A DNA stretch of 64,000 bases from Methylotenera mobilis JLW8. GTDB lineage: Bacteria; Pseudomonadota; Gammaproteobacteria; Burkholderiales; Methylophilaceae. The position numbers and the translations under genes are program-made. Numbering within the stretch: the first letter of the stretch is position 1; the number at the start of each line of letters is the position of its first letter. The notes beneath the pieces are model-generated. The model was given only the letters and a program-made list of their open reading frames with translations, made no database searches and was not told where the DNA came from. The stretch is taken from assembly GCF_000023705.1 (NCBI RefSeq), contig NC_012968.1:1054001-1118000 (forward strand), in the 5' to 3' direction. This document shows, in pieces, positions 1 to 10,800 of this stretch.

Positions 1-1584
1 GTGGATGTAGCGTTTTTGTGTTTGATATGTGCTAATTTTATCTTCAATCAACTGGCTAACACGCTCTAAGTCAGCCTCTAAATCATCAGGGAACGTGATT
101 TCCTGGAACGTGAGCTGCATCAGCTCCTCACTACTATAGCCAACAATATTGCACAAAGCTTGATTGACTCGAGTGAATCTACCCTCTAGTGACACAATAG
201 CCATGCCAATCGGAGCGTACTCAATAATGTCATTAAAACTTTTTTCTCTGGTTTTCAATGCATTCTCAACCGTCTTTTGTGAGGTAATATCTTGAAACGC
301 GCCAATCAGGCTAGTCGCCTTGCCGTCACGCATGATGGCTGAGCCTTGGGTACGCACCCAAATGTGCTTGCCTTTGGCTGTGGTGAACGGTAACTCCATA
401 TCCCATGGCATACCTGTCTGGGTTGCTTGATCAATCGTAGCTTCCAGCTCGCGCCGGGATTCTGGTGGATAAAACGTCATGGCCTGTTCAAGTGACGGTA
501 ATTGTGGGGGATCTAGCTCATGGATGCGAAATACCTCTGTCGTCCAATGTTTAATCTGCATGCTGGCAATATCAAACTCCCATCCGCCGACTTTCGCTAA
601 CTCTCCGGTACGCTCCAATATTCCGGCCATATAACTTGTTTCTTGTTCCGCTTGCTTGCGCAGGCTAATGTCATGCGCAACACCGAGATAGCCAAATAAT
701 TCACCTGTGTTGTCGTACATTGGGGTGACAGTTAAGCTGACAGGTAACGATGTGCCATTTTTGCGAATATACGTCCACTCACGAGTTTCAGATTTTCTTT
801 GTAACGCTTGGGATATAAAAACATAAAAACTGGTTTCTATCGGTTTATTTAAAATGTGACTCAGCTCATGAGCGCGTTGATGCATTTCTTTTACATCATG
901 AAATATAGCCGGTGTTTTTAGGCCAACCACTTCATCTGCTGTATAACCTAGCATGCTTTCAGAGCCCCGACTAAAGCTAGTAATTAATCCATTAAGATCG
1001 GTTGAAATGATTGATTCGTCTGTACTAGATAGTAGCGTGTTCAGAAACGTTGTTTTATCAAATAGCGCTGCACTCATTTCTTGCAGTTTCTGGTACTGGA
1101 TGCGCGCTTCGATTAATGCTTCTACTAAGCGACCAAGTTTCTTAAGTGAGTGGCGCTGTTCTTCAGATAACTCGCGCGCCTTTTGGTCTATCACACAGAG
1201 CGTCCCAAGCGCATAATTGACGCTACTAACGAGTGGAATCCCAGCATAAAAACGTATATTAGGATTGCCAGTTACTAAAGGGTTGTCGATAAATCTATCG
1301 TCATCTAAAGCATTGGGTATTTCAAATATGTCATTTCCTAGAATGGCGTGCCCGCAAAATGAAATTTCTCTAGGGGTTTCAGTAGCGGTTAATCCAACTT
1401 TGCTCTTGAACCATTGGCGACTTTCATCAAGCAGCGTAATGATAGCAATCGGTGTTTTGCAGATTTCTGATGCAAGAGTAGCTAGATCATCGAAGCTTTG
1501 TTCTGGTAAAGAATCGAGAATGTTGAGATTCTTGAGAAACTCAAGACGACTAACTTCGTTGTGTGGGAGGCTAGGAGTTTTCAA
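1..1584 (-). CDS. GAF/PAS multi-domain signalling protein, 3' part outside window
   Basis: The minus strand is open from 1584 to the window edge (528 codons), so the C-terminus and any output domain (histidine kinase, GGDEF or EAL) are not visible. Residues about 9-150 read as a GAF domain (ILDSLPEQSFDDL, then QWFKSKVGL). PAS/PAC units follow at about 189-310 (DESIISTDLNG, ending near YLGVAHDI), 320-440 (VGGWEFD, then LIGAFQDIT) and from about 445 (APIGMAIVSLEGRFTRVNQ). A further PAC begins at the edge. No ATG lies near the N-terminus. The only common start before the GAF domain is TTG at 1584, which leaves eight residues ahead of it. Rare ATT starts cannot be excluded. It is probably a cytoplasmic redox, light or ligand sensor, since no membrane segment is seen. 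The ligand is unknown. Confidence 0.85.
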   Translation of the reverse strand, partial: MKTPSLPHNEVSRLEFLKNLNILDSLPEQSFDDLATLASEICKTPIAIITLLDESRQWFKSKVGLTATETPREISFCGHAILGNDIFEIPNALDDDRFIDNPLVTGNPNIRFYAGIPLVSSVNYALGTLCVIDQKARELSEEQRHSLKKLGRLVEALIEARIQYQKLQEMSAALFDKTTFLNTLLSSTDESIISTDLNGLITSFSRGSESMLGYTADEVVGLKTPAIFHDVKEMHQRAHELSHILNKPIETSFYVFISQALQRKSETREWTYIRKNGTSLPVSLTVTPMYDNTGELFGYLGVAHDISLRKQAEQETSYMAGILERTGELAKVGGWEFDIASMQIKHWTTEVFRIHELDPPQLPSLEQAMTFYPPESRRELEATIDQATQTGMPWDMELPFTTAKGKHIWVRTQGSAIMRDGKATSLIGAFQDITSQKTVENALKTREKSFNDIIEYAPIGMAIVSLEGRFTRVNQALCNIVGYSSEELMQLTFQEITFPDDLEADLERVSQLIEDKISTYQTQKRYIH

Positions 1585-1637
1585 GTTATCGTAGCTTCTA
1601 ATGTATGTGATTAAATCAATGAATAAATCTCATTTTC

Positions 1638-1667
1638 ATCTTACCTAAAATATTTATTGATTGCCAA
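1638..1667 (-). promoter_or_regulatory. Predicted sigma70 promoter for the PAS sensor gene
   Basis: On the minus strand TTGGCA (1667-1662) is followed after 18 nt by TAAGAT (1643-1638). Transcription would begin near 1631, about 47 nt before the TTG start at 1584. This fits the TTG choice. Read by eye only. Confidence 0.45.
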
Positions 1668-1886
1668 TCGTAAATATTACTTTAATTTTTCCAGGTGATT
1701 AAATGTGTGCTAACTATTTGTTTTGTAGTTAAATTTATCTTTTATTCAACTTTGTTTTAAAGTGAGGTGTCTAGATAATACAGTGATAAATCATCTCAAA
1801 AACTATCTCAAATTGAGTGAAAGCTGGATGTTTTGTTTTAAGCTGGGTCATGTGTTTGCTTGTTCTAAGCATTTGCAAGTCATTTA

Positions 1887-1915
1887 TTGGTTTGGCAAGC
1901 CTTTTCTGCGATAAT
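1887..1915 (+). promoter_or_regulatory. Predicted sigma70 promoter for ppnP
   Basis: TTGGTT (1887-1892), a 17-nt spacer and GATAAT (1910-1915) match the -35/-10 consensus well. The start would be near 1922, leaving a leader of about 26 nt before the ATG at 1948. Confidence 0.55.
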
Positions 1916-1947
1916 AGTGTTTTGATTTTTTCTGAAAGCTAAAGCAA

Positions 1948-2259
1948 ATGGCGCAATTTGATAATGTCAGTGTTAAAAAGAAAGCTAACGTTTATTTTGA
2001 TGGCAAGTGCGTTAGTCACACGGTTATGTTCCCAAATGGAACACGCAGTACGATTGGTGTTATTTTTCCTAGCACACTTACATTTAATACAGCCGCTCCA
2101 GAGTTGATGGAAATTAATGCCGGTGTATGTAAAGTGCGCTTGCAAGGTGAAGATGACTGGAAAACATACAGCGCAGGTGAAAAATTCACTGTGCCAGGTA
2201 ACTCATCATTTGATATCGAAACAGTGGAAACATTAGATTACGTTTGTCACTTTGAGTAA
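1948..2259 (+). CDS. ppnP: Pyrimidine/purine nucleoside phosphorylase (YaiE/DUF1255)
   Basis: This 103-residue protein matches the full length of the PpnP family of small cupin-fold enzymes. Known members phosphorolyse uridine, adenosine, guanosine and other nucleosides to base plus ribose-1-phosphate in the cytosol. Family features seen are the [12 protein letters not shown] opening, [19 protein letters not shown] in the cupin barrel and the C-terminal YVCHFE. It is probably monocistronic, with its own promoter just upstream. The start is the first ATG and gives the usual family N-terminus (MAQFDNVSV). Substrate range cannot be read from sequence. Confidence 0.9.
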   Translation: MAQFDNVSVKKKANVYFDGKCVSHTVMFPNGTRSTIGVIFPSTLTFNTAAPELMEINAGVCKVRLQGEDDWKTYSAGEKFTVPGNSSFDIETVETLDYVCHFE

Positions 2260-2298
2260 TGATTATGTGTTGTAGGTGGCTGATGGAGTTGCCTGCAA

Positions 2299-2340
2299 TT
2301 GGTTTGGCCATCTTGGTTTGACCATCTTGGTTTGACCTAA
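2299..2340. repeat. Three tandem 14-bp units upstream of yajQ
   Basis: Units TTGGTTTGGCCATC (2299-2312), TTGGTTTGACCATC (2313-2326) and TTGGTTTGACCTAA (2327-2340) follow head to tail with one to three differences. They lie 40 nt before the yajQ start, in the spacer after ppnP. They look like recent slippage. Effect on yajQ expression is unknown. Confidence 0.8.
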
Positions 2341-2383
2341 TCTTAGTTAGAAGTTTGGTTAGAAAATATATTTAGGAATATAT

Positions 2384-2878
2384 ATGCCTTCATTTGATAT
2401 TTCTTCAGAAGTCGATATGGTTGCTTTGAAGAATGCGATTGATACCGCAGGTAAGCAAATTACCAATCGCTATGATTTTAAAGGCAGCTCAGCTAAGGTT
2501 GAGCTGAACGAAAAAGATAGCGTGATTACCTTGTTTGGCGACAATGACTTTCAGCTCGACCAGGTTAAAGATATTCTGTTGCCAGCGATGGAAAAGAAAG
2601 AGCCTGATTCATCTAAACGCTTGGATCATAAAGATGTCCAAAAAATATCGGGCAATAAGGTGAAGCAGGAGATGAAAATCCGCGCTGGTATTGATAGTGA
2701 TTTAGCTAAGCGTATCACCAAGCTGATTAAGGACTCAGGCATGAAGGTGCAAGCGAGTATTCAGGGTGATACCGTACGTGTTAATGGTGCTAAGCGAGAT
2801 ATCCTGCAAGACGCGATTGCATTTGTGAAGAAGAGTGTGACGGATTTTCCGTTGCAGTTTGGTAATTTTAGGGATTAA
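2384..2878 (+). CDS. yajQ: YajQ family nucleotide-binding protein
   Basis: The 164 residues match the YajQ family (two RRM-like ferredoxin folds) along the full length: MPSFDISSEVDMVALKNAID at the start, NRYDFKGS near residue 27 and the terminal DFPLQFGNFRD. In Xanthomonas a member binds cyclic di-GMP and works with a transcription factor; others bind tRNA or nucleotides, so the ligand here is uncertain. AGGA lies upstream of the ATG. The nearest upstream gene is ppnP, separated by 124 nt that carry a three-unit 14-bp repeat. leuC starts 41 nt downstream, so read-through is possible. Confidence 0.92.
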   Translation: MPSFDISSEVDMVALKNAIDTAGKQITNRYDFKGSSAKVELNEKDSVITLFGDNDFQLDQVKDILLPAMEKKEPDSSKRLDHKDVQKISGNKVKQEMKIRAGIDSDLAKRITKLIKDSGMKVQASIQGDTVRVNGAKRDILQDAIAFVKKSVTDFPLQFGNFRD

Positions 2879-2919
2879 GTAAGTGCAGTATTGACTGGCG
2901 AACTTAAAAGCAGAGAACT

Positions 2920-4332
2920 ATGGCAAAAACGTTATACGACAAATTGTTTGATTCCCACGTTGTGACCGAGGAAAACGGCACAGCGCTCATTTATATTGAC
3001 CGTCATTTGGTGCACGAAGTGACTAGTCCGCAAGCGTTTGAGGGGCTGCGTTTGGCAGGGCGTAAGCCTTGGCGCATTTCTTCTATCGTAGCTACGGCAG
3101 ACCACAACACGCCAACCAATGGCTGGGAAAAAGGCCTGGCTGGCATTGCAGATCCGGTGGCACGTTTGCAGATAGAAACCTTGAGCGACAACATTCGCGA
3201 GTTTGGCGCAAAAGCTTACTTCCCGTTCATGGATGCTCGTCAAGGCATCGTACATGTGGTTGGACCTGAGCAGGGCGCTACCTTACCGGGTATGACTGTG
3301 GTGTGCGGTGACTCGCATACCAGTACGCATGGTGCGTTTGGTGCATTGGCGCATGGTATCGGTACCTCAGAAGTTGAGCATGTGATGGCTACCCAATGTC
3401 TGGTGCAAAAGAAGTCTAAAACCATGCAAGTGGTAGTGAATGGCACTTTAGGTAAAGGCGTCACGGCTAAGGATGTTGCACTGGCGATTATTGGTAAAAC
3501 CGGTACCGCGGGTGGTAATGGCTTTGCGATTGAGTTTGCAGGCTCCGTGATTCGCAATATGAGCATGGAAGGTCGCATGACCTTGTGCAATATGGCGATT
3601 GAGGCAGGCGCACGCGCCGGCATGGTGGCAGTAGATAATACAACTATTGAGTATGTGAAAGGCCGACCATTTGCACCTAAAGCGGAGCAATGGGATGCGG
3701 CTGTTGCTTACTGGAGTACCTTGCACAGTGATGAAGGTGCCAAATTCGATACAGTAATTACAGTAGCCGCAGAAGAGATTCAGCCACAAGTGACTTGGGG
3801 TACTTCACCAGAGATGGTGGTTGGTATTGACGGAAAAGTGCCTAGCTTAGACATGGCTAAAAACGATGTGCAACGTCATGATTGGGAGCGTGCCTATGCT
3901 TACATGGGCTTAATTCCTAACACGCCAATCAATGAAATTAGCATTGATAAAGTGTTTATTGGCTCTTGCACCAATTCACGTATTGAAGATTTACGCGCAG
4001 CGGCAGCGGTTGCTAAAGGCAAACGCATTGCACCTAATGTGAAATTGGCATTGGTGGTGCCGGGCTCTGGTTTGGTAAAAGCACAAGCTGAGCAAGAAGG
4101 CTTGGATAAGATTTTTACTGAAGCCGGTTTTGAGTGGCGCGAGCCTGGTTGCTCTATGTGTTTAGCCATGAATGCTGACCGTTTGGCATCTGGTGAGCGC
4201 TGTGCGTCAACCAGCAACCGTAATTTTGAGGGACGTCAAGGGCAGGGGGGACGTACGCATTTGGTTAGTCCTGAAATGGCGGCGGCAGCTGCGGTTGCCG
4301 GTCATTTTGTTGACGTAAGAGATTTAAGTTAA
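2920..4332 (+). CDS. leuC: 3-isopropylmalate dehydratase large subunit
   Basis: LeuC with LeuD interconverts 2- and 3-isopropylmalate in leucine synthesis, using a [4Fe-4S] cluster in the cytosol. The 470 residues are the normal bacterial length. Cluster cysteines are visible as C350 in [15 protein letters not shown] and C411/C414 in [22 protein letters not shown] near residue 128 is the conserved aconitase-family motif. It is the first gene of a leuC-lipoprotein-leuD-leuB-asd run, with 22 nt to the small lipoprotein gene. leuA is not in the window, which is common in betaproteobacteria. Confidence 0.97.
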   Translation: MAKTLYDKLFDSHVVTEENGTALIYIDRHLVHEVTSPQAFEGLRLAGRKPWRISSIVATADHNTPTNGWEKGLAGIADPVARLQIETLSDNIREFGAKAYFPFMDARQGIVHVVGPEQGATLPGMTVVCGDSHTSTHGAFGALAHGIGTSEVEHVMATQCLVQKKSKTMQVVVNGTLGKGVTAKDVALAIIGKTGTAGGNGFAIEFAGSVIRNMSMEGRMTLCNMAIEAGARAGMVAVDNTTIEYVKGRPFAPKAEQWDAAVAYWSTLHSDEGAKFDTVITVAAEEIQPQVTWGTSPEMVVGIDGKVPSLDMAKNDVQRHDWERAYAYMGLIPNTPINEISIDKVFIGSCTNSRIEDLRAAAAVAKGKRIAPNVKLALVVPGSGLVKAQAEQEGLDKIFTEAGFEWREPGCSMCLAMNADRLASGERCASTSNRNFEGRQGQGGRTHLVSPEMAAAAAVAGHFVDVRDLS

Positions 4333-4354
4333 CTTTATTAAAGGGTAAAAATAA

Positions 4355-4474
4355 ATGAAAAAACTATTCTTCTTTGTGATGATCGCAGCCGTGTTATCAG
4401 CTTGCAATACCGTAGCCGGTATTGGCAAGGATCTGGAAAAAGGCGGCGAAGCGATTCAGAAGTCAGCAAACTAA
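4355..4474 (+). CDS. Entericidin-like small lipoprotein
   Basis: A 39-codon gene between leuC and leuD. It has a lysine start (MKKLFFF), a hydrophobic stretch and the lipobox LSAC with Cys17. A short mature part follows, ending GGEAIQKSAN. The pattern NTVAGIGKDLEKGGEAI is typical of the EcnA/EcnB entericidin family of tiny lipoproteins. The product should be lipidated and membrane-anchored. Its function in this setting is unknown; E. coli entericidins are described as an antidote/toxin pair, and no second copy is seen here. AAGGG lies 9 nt before the ATG. Small entericidin genes at this point of the leu operon occur in other betaproteobacteria. Confidence 0.88.
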   Translation: MKKLFFFVMIAAVLSACNTVAGIGKDLEKGGEAIQKSAN

Positions 4475-4574
4475 GATCAGAAATTAAGCAATACCTGGTT
4501 AATTAGTGCTTCATTGAGTAGGTAGGGCGCTAAAGTATTTAGCCAGATTATTAACCAAAATTTAAGAAAATATC

Positions 4575-5213
4575 ATGCAAGCTTTTACGCAATTGAATGG
4601 ATTGGTCGCACCATTAGACCGTGCTAATGTGGATACGGATGCGATTATTCCTAAACAGTTTTTGAAATCGATCAAACGTAGTGGTTTTGGTCCTAACGCA
4701 TTTGATGAGTGGCGCTATTTAGACCAAGGCGAGCCAGGTATGGATAATAGCAAGCGTCCATTAAACCCTGATTTTGTGCTGAATCAGCCACGCTATCAAG
4801 GTGCGAGCGTATTGTTAACGCGTGAAAACTTTGGCTGTGGCTCTAGCCGTGAGCACGCGCCATGGGCCTTGGAGGATTACGGTTTTAAAGTCATCCTTGC
4901 TTCAAGCTTTGCCGATATTTTCTTTAATAACTGCTTCAAAAATGGCATGTTACCTATCGTGTTGAGCGCCGATGTGATTGATGTCTTGTTCAATCAAGTG
5001 TCTGCCAATGAAGGTTACAAGCTTGATGTCAATTTAGAAGCGCAAACCATTACGACTCCTGCGGGTGAGTCATATGCATTTGAAGTAGATGCTTTCCGTA
5101 AGCACTGCTTGTTAAATGGTTTGGATGACATCGGTTTAACCATGCAGCATCAGGATAAGATTAAGGCATTTGAGCTTAAGCATCAGCAATCTCAACCTTG
5201 GCTTTTTAACTGA
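4575..5213 (+). CDS. leuD: 3-isopropylmalate dehydratase small subunit
   Basis: LeuD supplies the swivelling domain that completes the isopropylmalate isomerase active site with LeuC. The 212 residues are the usual length. The N-terminal [16 protein letters not shown] and the [13 protein letters not shown] motif near residues 90-102 are diagnostic. The gene follows the entericidin-like ORF by 100 nt and precedes leuB by 125 nt, so the leu genes are probably co-transcribed. Confidence 0.97.
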   Translation: MQAFTQLNGLVAPLDRANVDTDAIIPKQFLKSIKRSGFGPNAFDEWRYLDQGEPGMDNSKRPLNPDFVLNQPRYQGASVLLTRENFGCGSSREHAPWALEDYGFKVILASSFADIFFNNCFKNGMLPIVLSADVIDVLFNQVSANEGYKLDVNLEAQTITTPAGESYAFEVDAFRKHCLLNGLDDIGLTMQHQDKIKAFELKHQQSQPWLFN

Positions 5214-5229
5214 GGTACCTGCGGCTAAG

Positions 5230-5249
5230 GCAATCGCTAAGCCGATTGC
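5230..5249 (+). other. Short hairpin between leuD and leuB
   Basis: GCAATCG (5230-5236) and CGATTGC (5243-5249) form a 7-bp stem with a 6-nt loop. No strong U-tract follows, so it is more likely an mRNA-processing or pausing element than a full terminator. Confidence 0.4.
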
Positions 5250-5338
5250 TTTAAAGTTGTGGTGCATCAGCCGCTTTTATTCAAATCGCGATAATTCGAA
5301 TTTAGTATAGTCAACATTAAGCTTAAGAAAGTATTTTC

Positions 5339-6394
5339 ATGAAAATAGCAGTATTGCCAGGTGATGGTATTGGTCCAGAAATCGTTGCACAAGCGGTTAA
5401 AGTATTAAACGCACTTGATTTAGATATCAGCATGACTGAAGCACCAATTGGTGGTGCCGGTTATGAAGCAGCTGGTGATCCGTTACCTGATGCAACGCTA
5501 AAGTTAGCTAAAGAAGCAGATGCGGTGTTGCTAGGTGCTGTTGGTGATTGGAAATACGACAAACTAGAGCGCCATTTACGTCCGGAGCGCGGTTTGTTGC
5601 GCATTCGTAAAGAGCTAAATTTATTTGCTAACTTGCGCCCAGCTTTGCTTTACCCAGAGCTTGCTTCAGCATCTACATTGAAGCCGGAAGTGGTTTCTGG
5701 TTTAGATATCATGATCGTGCGTGAGTTAACTGGCGATATCTACTTTGGTCAGCCACGCGGCATTTCTAAATTAGAAAACGGTGAACGCGAAGGCGTAAAT
5801 ACCATGCGCTATAACGAATCAGAGATTCGCCGCATTGGCCGCGTAGCGTTTGATATTGCGATGAAGCGCAATAAAAAAGTATGTTCAGTAGATAAAGCTA
5901 ACGTGTTGGAAGCGACTGAATTGTGGCGCCAAGTGATGATTGAGCTGTCTGTAGAGTACCCAGAAGTTGAGCTTAGTCACATGTATGTAGATAACGCGGC
6001 GATGCAATTGATTCGCGCACCTAAACAGTTTGATGTGATGGTAACTGGTAATATCTTTGGCGATATCTTGTCTGATGAAGCCTCTATGCTGACCGGTTCT
6101 ATCGGTATGTTGCCATCTGCCTCTTTAGATGAAAACAATAAGGGTATGTATGAGCCTAGTCACGGTTCAGCACCTGATATCGCGGGTAAAGACATTGCTA
6201 ACCCATTGGCGACCATACTTTCCGTTGCCATGATGCTGCGTTACACATTCAATGATGAAGCCAATGCGCAACGTGTTGAAAATGCCGTGAAAAAAGCGTT
6301 GGCACAAGGTTACAGAACAGCTGATATTTGGACTGAAGGTTCAAACAAAGTGGGTTGTAATGCCATGGGTGATGCCGTAGTTGCTGCGCTGTAA
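5339..6394 (+). CDS. leuB: 3-isopropylmalate dehydrogenase
   Basis: LeuB oxidatively decarboxylates 3-isopropylmalate to 2-ketoisocaproate with NAD+. The 351 residues match the family. GDGIGPEI at the N-terminus, the arginine-rich substrate segment [13 protein letters not shown], the [10 protein letters not shown] loop, KANVLEAT and the [13 protein letters not shown] cofactor motif are all present in order. It is the last leucine gene of the cluster; asd follows after a hairpin-containing spacer. Confidence 0.97.
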   Translation: MKIAVLPGDGIGPEIVAQAVKVLNALDLDISMTEAPIGGAGYEAAGDPLPDATLKLAKEADAVLLGAVGDWKYDKLERHLRPERGLLRIRKELNLFANLRPALLYPELASASTLKPEVVSGLDIMIVRELTGDIYFGQPRGISKLENGEREGVNTMRYNESEIRRIGRVAFDIAMKRNKKVCSVDKANVLEATELWRQVMIELSVEYPEVELSHMYVDNAAMQLIRAPKQFDVMVTGNIFGDILSDEASMLTGSIGMLPSASLDENNKGMYEPSHGSAPDIAGKDIANPLATILSVAMMLRYTFNDEANAQRVENAVKKALAQGYRTADIWTEGSNKVGCNAMGDAVVAAL

Positions 6395-6406
6395 TTTTGA
6401 CTTAAG

Positions 6407-6433
6407 GAAGCCGGGCGTCAGAAATCCGGCTTC
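6407..6433 (+). other. Hairpin in the leuB-asd spacer
   Basis: GAAGCCGG (6407-6414) pairs with CCGGCTTC (6426-6433) across an 11-nt loop. No U-run follows, so it may be a mRNA-stability element or a weak transcription stop before asd. Confidence 0.45.
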
Positions 6434-6575
6434 AGTGCGTAACTGGTTTAAGTGACTTAGTGGTTGCAGCAATCCCAGTGTTTAAAGTAATTCAGCATTG
6501 GCAGTAATTAGGGTTTATTATTTGATAACCTGCTGATTTTTCAGCAACAGTTAATTATTAAAAGTGGAAAATAAA

Positions 6576-7688
6576 ATGCTTAAAGTAGGTTTTGTAGGCT
6601 GGCGTGGCATGGTTGGGTCCGTTTTGATGCAACGCATGTTAGAAGAAAATGACTTTGCACTCATTGAGCCGCAATTTTTCACCACCTCACAAGTAGGCGG
6701 CAAAGGCCCAAATGTAGGTAAAGATACGCCGGCATTACTGGATGCTAAAGATATTAATGCACTGAAAGCTATGGATGCTATCGTGTCTTGCCAAGGTGGC
6801 GACTACACAACTGAGGTATTTCCACAGTTGCGCGCAGCTGGCTGGAATGGTCACTGGATTGATGCTGCATCTACATTGCGCATGGAAAAAGATGCAGTAA
6901 TCGTGCTCGACCCGGTGAATATGCATGTTATCCAAGATGCTTATGCACAAGGCACTAAAAACTGGGTGGGTGGTAACTGTACAGTTTCATTGATGCTAAT
7001 GGCTTTAAATGGCTTGTTTAAAGCTGACTTGGTTGAGTGGGCTACTTCTATGACATATCAGGCGGCTTCAGGTGCTGGTGCACAAAATATGCGCGAGCTG
7101 CTGAATCAAATGGGCGAGGCGCACCGTGTAGCCAGTAGTTTTTTAAAAGACCCTGCATCTGCAATTTTAGATATTGATAGAGAAGTTGCCGGTACATTAC
7201 GTGATGAGCGTTTTCCTACTGCGCATTTTGGTGTGCCTTTAGCTGGTAGCTTAATCCCTTGGATTGACAAAGACCTGGGCAATGGCCAAAGTAAAGAAGA
7301 GTGGAAAGGGGGCGTAGAGACCAATAAGATTCTGGGTCGCGAAGCTAATCCTGTGCTGATTGATGGTTTGTGTGTGCGTATTGGTGCAATGCGCTGTCAC
7401 AGCCAAGCGCTGACCATCAAACTTAAAAAAGATGTGCCATTAGATGAAATCAGCCAGATGTTGGCAGAGGCCAATCAATGGGCAAAAGTTGTGCCTAATG
7501 AGCGTGAAGCAAGCATGCGTGAGTTAACGCCAGCAGCGGTAACAGGTACGCTAATCACCCCAGTGGGTAGATTGCGCAAACTTAATATGGGTAATGATTA
7601 TCTGTCAGCGTTTACTGTAGGTGATCAATTGCTGTGGGGCGCTGCTGAACCATTACGTCGTATGTTGCGGATTTTAATAGAAAAATAA
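6576..7688 (+). CDS. asd: Aspartate-semialdehyde dehydrogenase
   Basis: Asd reduces aspartyl-4-phosphate to aspartate semialdehyde with NADPH, the branch point to lysine/diaminopimelate, threonine and methionine. The protein is 370 residues, close to the E. coli enzyme. [17 protein letters not shown] is the nucleotide-binding N-terminus. The catalytic cysteine falls at C135 in GGNCTVSL, the same number as in E. coli. An upstream in-frame GTG at 6564 exists, but ATG 6576 gives the family N-terminus and has GGAAA about 8 nt ahead. The gene lies between leuB and fimV, as in pseudomonads. Confidence 0.96.
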   Translation: MLKVGFVGWRGMVGSVLMQRMLEENDFALIEPQFFTTSQVGGKGPNVGKDTPALLDAKDINALKAMDAIVSCQGGDYTTEVFPQLRAAGWNGHWIDAASTLRMEKDAVIVLDPVNMHVIQDAYAQGTKNWVGGNCTVSLMLMALNGLFKADLVEWATSMTYQAASGAGAQNMRELLNQMGEAHRVASSFLKDPASAILDIDREVAGTLRDERFPTAHFGVPLAGSLIPWIDKDLGNGQSKEEWKGGVETNKILGREANPVLIDGLCVRIGAMRCHSQALTIKLKKDVPLDEISQMLAEANQWAKVVPNEREASMRELTPAAVTGTLITPVGRLRKLNMGNDYLSAFTVGDQLLWGAAEPLRRMLRILIEK

Positions 7689-7690
7689 AT

Positions 7691-7713
7691 CAATCCAGAG
7701 CAAATCTGGATTG
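7691..7713 (+). other. Hairpin just after asd
   Basis: CAATCCAGA (7691-7699) and TCTGGATTG (7705-7713) form a perfect 9-bp stem with a 5-nt loop, starting 3 nt after the asd stop. There is no U-tract. It is probably a 3'-end processing or stability hairpin, or a weak terminator. Confidence 0.5.
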
Positions 7714-7840
7714 TGAAAATGGCTGACAAAATATCGCTACCTGATTGCGGCTATACATAATGTGCATTATGAGCTTGCATACCTAACTATTTGATGTTAT
7801 TTTCATATTGCAAATATTTAGTACGTTTAAAGGTAGCGAT

Positions 7841-10800
7841 GTGCATAAATCAAAAATAAAGCAAATTTCGTTAGCGGTCTGCATGGCATTTATGCCTATC
7901 GTTGGCTATACAGCAGGCTTGGGGAAACTAAATGTTAATTCAGGTCTGGGTGAGCCATTAAAAGCAGAGGTTGAGCTTCTATCTGCGACGCCAGAAGAGC
8001 TTTCCACCTTGACCGCAGCAATCGCTTCCGAAGAAGCTTATAACGTGCAGGGGATTACACGTTTAGGCATCCACAGCAACATCAGAGTTGATGTCGCTAA
8101 GAGCGATACTGGCGCACCAATCTTGAGGATACGCTCCAACACGCCTATCAATGACCCGTACCTAGATATGTTGATCCAAGTGGACTGGGCATCAGGCCGC
8201 TTACTACGTGAATATACGCTTTTACTTGATCCGCCTGAGTATAAGCAGGCAAGCAATACCGCTTCTGACTTTGCGCCGGTTACCAGACCTAGCATTAATG
8301 CTGCTAGCGCTTCCAGAGATGTCGGTACAGCTAAACCTTTAGCGCGCAGTGCTAAAAAATCACAAAAGAAAAATGTCAATGCAGCAGCTAAACAGGAAGA
8401 GGCTGCGCCAGTAGATGCTGAGCAAAAAGAGGCCGGTGCTGCTGAGTTGACTACCAAGCGTGGTGATACCTTGGCTGCAATCGCGCAGAAAATGCAGGTT
8501 GAAGGTGTTAGCTTAGATCAAATGCTGGTTGGCCTGTTTGAAAACAATAAGTCTGCCTTTGCCAACGCAAACATGAACCAGCTTAAAGTTGGGCAAATCA
8601 TTAAAGCGCCTTCTGTTGAAAAACTCACAGCAATCGATACAAAACAAGCAAAACAAGCCTTAAAAGTACACGCTTCTAACTGGAACGCTTACCGTAACTC
8701 ACTTGCTGGCAATGTAAAAACTGCAGTAGCCGCAGAAGAGAGTGAACCAAAGCAGTCCGCGTCAGGGAAAATTGCTTCGGCTGAAGATAAGTCAGCGCCA
8801 GTTAAGCCTGGCGTGCAGGATGTGGTTAAACTTTCTGCAGGCGATAAAAGTGTAGGGAATGGTCAGAAGCCGGGTGGCGCAGAGGCTGATGCCAAAGTGA
8901 CCGCTTTGCAAGAAGAGGCTATCGCGCGTGAAAAAGCACTAAAAGAGTCGCAGTCACGTGCTGCCGCATTAGAAAAACAAATTGAAGATATGCAAAAGTT
9001 ATTGGCGCTGAAGAATCAGACCATGACTGATTTGCAAAAAAATGCAGAAGCTACACCAGCGCCGTCTGCGGCTAAACCAGTGCCGGCTGAATCTACAGCA
9101 AAAGTAGAGCCTGAGGCAAAGGCTGAACCTGCAGCCAAAGTAGAGCCTCCAAAACCACCGCCAGCTAAGCCGGTGGTTAAAGCACCGCCACCTCCTGTCG
9201 TTAATCCCGCACCAGAGCCATCTTTCTTTGAAAGCCTGCTTGAGGGGCTTGATATTAAACTATTGGGTGGAACCTCTGCTCTGGTTATGTTGGGTGCTGG
9301 TTGGTTATTCCTGCGTAATAAACGCAGAAAAGAGTTGGATAGCTTCGAACGCGGTATTCTGACCTCTGGTGGTTTGCGTGCAAATACCGTGTTTGGTAAT
9401 ACAACGGGTAATTCAAGCACATCTGATACGTCTTTCTTAACAGACTTCGCGCAAAGTGCTGATGGCAGCATGATTGATACGAATGACGTTGACCCTATTG
9501 CCGAGGCTGAAGTCTATATGGCTTACGGTCGTGATGCACAGGCTGAAGAGATTCTTAAAGATGCGATTGTTAAAGAGCCTAAACGTTATGAGTTGCACCT
9601 GAAACTACTAGAAATGTATGCAGGCCGTAATGACGTTTCTGCATTTGAGGCTGTGGCAGGTGAGTTATATACCACCTTAGGTGCAGATGATCCAACTTGG
9701 ACAAAAGTTGCCGAGATGGGTAGTAAGCTGGAACCCGATAATCCACTGTATAAACTGGCTGGTGTTGCTGCTGTGGCTTCTGTCGCTGCGGTTTCAAGTT
9801 CTGCTGTTTCAGCTTCGCTCAACGATAGTAGTGCCGCCGAGAGTGAATTGTTCTCATCGCAAGATGTTAGTCTAGACTTTTCTTTAGATGATGTTTCTGA
9901 ACCTGCTACTACATATAAAGCTGAAGTGCCAACGGCTGATCCACTTGCATTGGATATGTTGGCATCAGAAACAGAAGCATTCGATAGCAAGCTGAGCCCA
10001 AGCTCCGCTGTGATGGAAAGCTTTGCTTCAGTACAAGAAGCGGATAATAGTCTGGAGTTTGATTTGGGCGTTGCTGAGCCTGAGCCATCTGCAGTTGCGG
10101 CTGAAGAGCTTGTTATTGCAGACGATAGTGATGCGGCTTTGACCAATAATAATCTAAGTGCTGATGATAATTTATTAGAATTTAGCATGGGCACTGATGA
10201 TAGTGCTGACCTGGCTGTAGTTGAACCTGAAATGGTCGTGCCAGAGTTCATCGAGCCAAAGGCAGTAGACCCAGCTAGTGCTGAGCTGGAAGCTAAAGCA
10301 AATGACATGGCTTCTTTTGAAGTGCCGTCATTCTTGGATACTGCTCCCAATATTGAGTTTGCCAATGATCTAGCACCAAGTGATTTAGTAGCTGGTGATG
10401 ACTTAACATCAGCTAGTATGCCAAGCGTGGCAGATACTACTGGTTTTGAATTTTCGATTGAAGAACCTGTGGCTATTGAGATTCCAGATACGCCTATGGA
10501 GATTTCATTTAACACGCCGTTAGATTTGGACAAGGCCGAAGATGTAGATTTCAGTAGCTTGCTGCAGCCTGATAGCGCAGCAGTTAATGGTGCAGTTCAA
10601 GAGCCTGTAGTTGAAGATATCAACTTTGATTTCTCATTAGATAGCGAGTTAGATGCGCCCGCAACAATTGAGGCCAAAGAGCCGACTAATGAGCTTGCGT
10701 CCAATGATTTTGATTTTTCGGCGATTAGTTTAGATTTAGGTGAAGATGCGTTATCTGAATCAGCCGATGACTTAACGCTAACAGCGCCTGCGTCTAGTGC

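Larger units (their letters stand above)
1585..1947. other. 363-bp divergent intergenic region
   Basis: AT-rich spacer between the divergent PAS-sensor and ppnP genes. I see no ORF with a family match and no RNA gene. It holds one credible sigma70-type promoter for each direction, listed separately. The middle (about 1670-1880) shows no feature I can name. Confidence 0.6.

Noticed and set aside
953-1594. Two plus-strand open frames (953-1216, 1265-1594)
   Set aside because: They lie opposite the GAF/PAS sensor gene, whose minus-strand translation gives clear domain matches.
9586-10533. 315-codon open frame opposite fimV
   Set aside because: It is Ser/Ala-rich, has no family match and lies wholly antisense to the acidic repetitive region of FimV; a low-complexity shadow frame.
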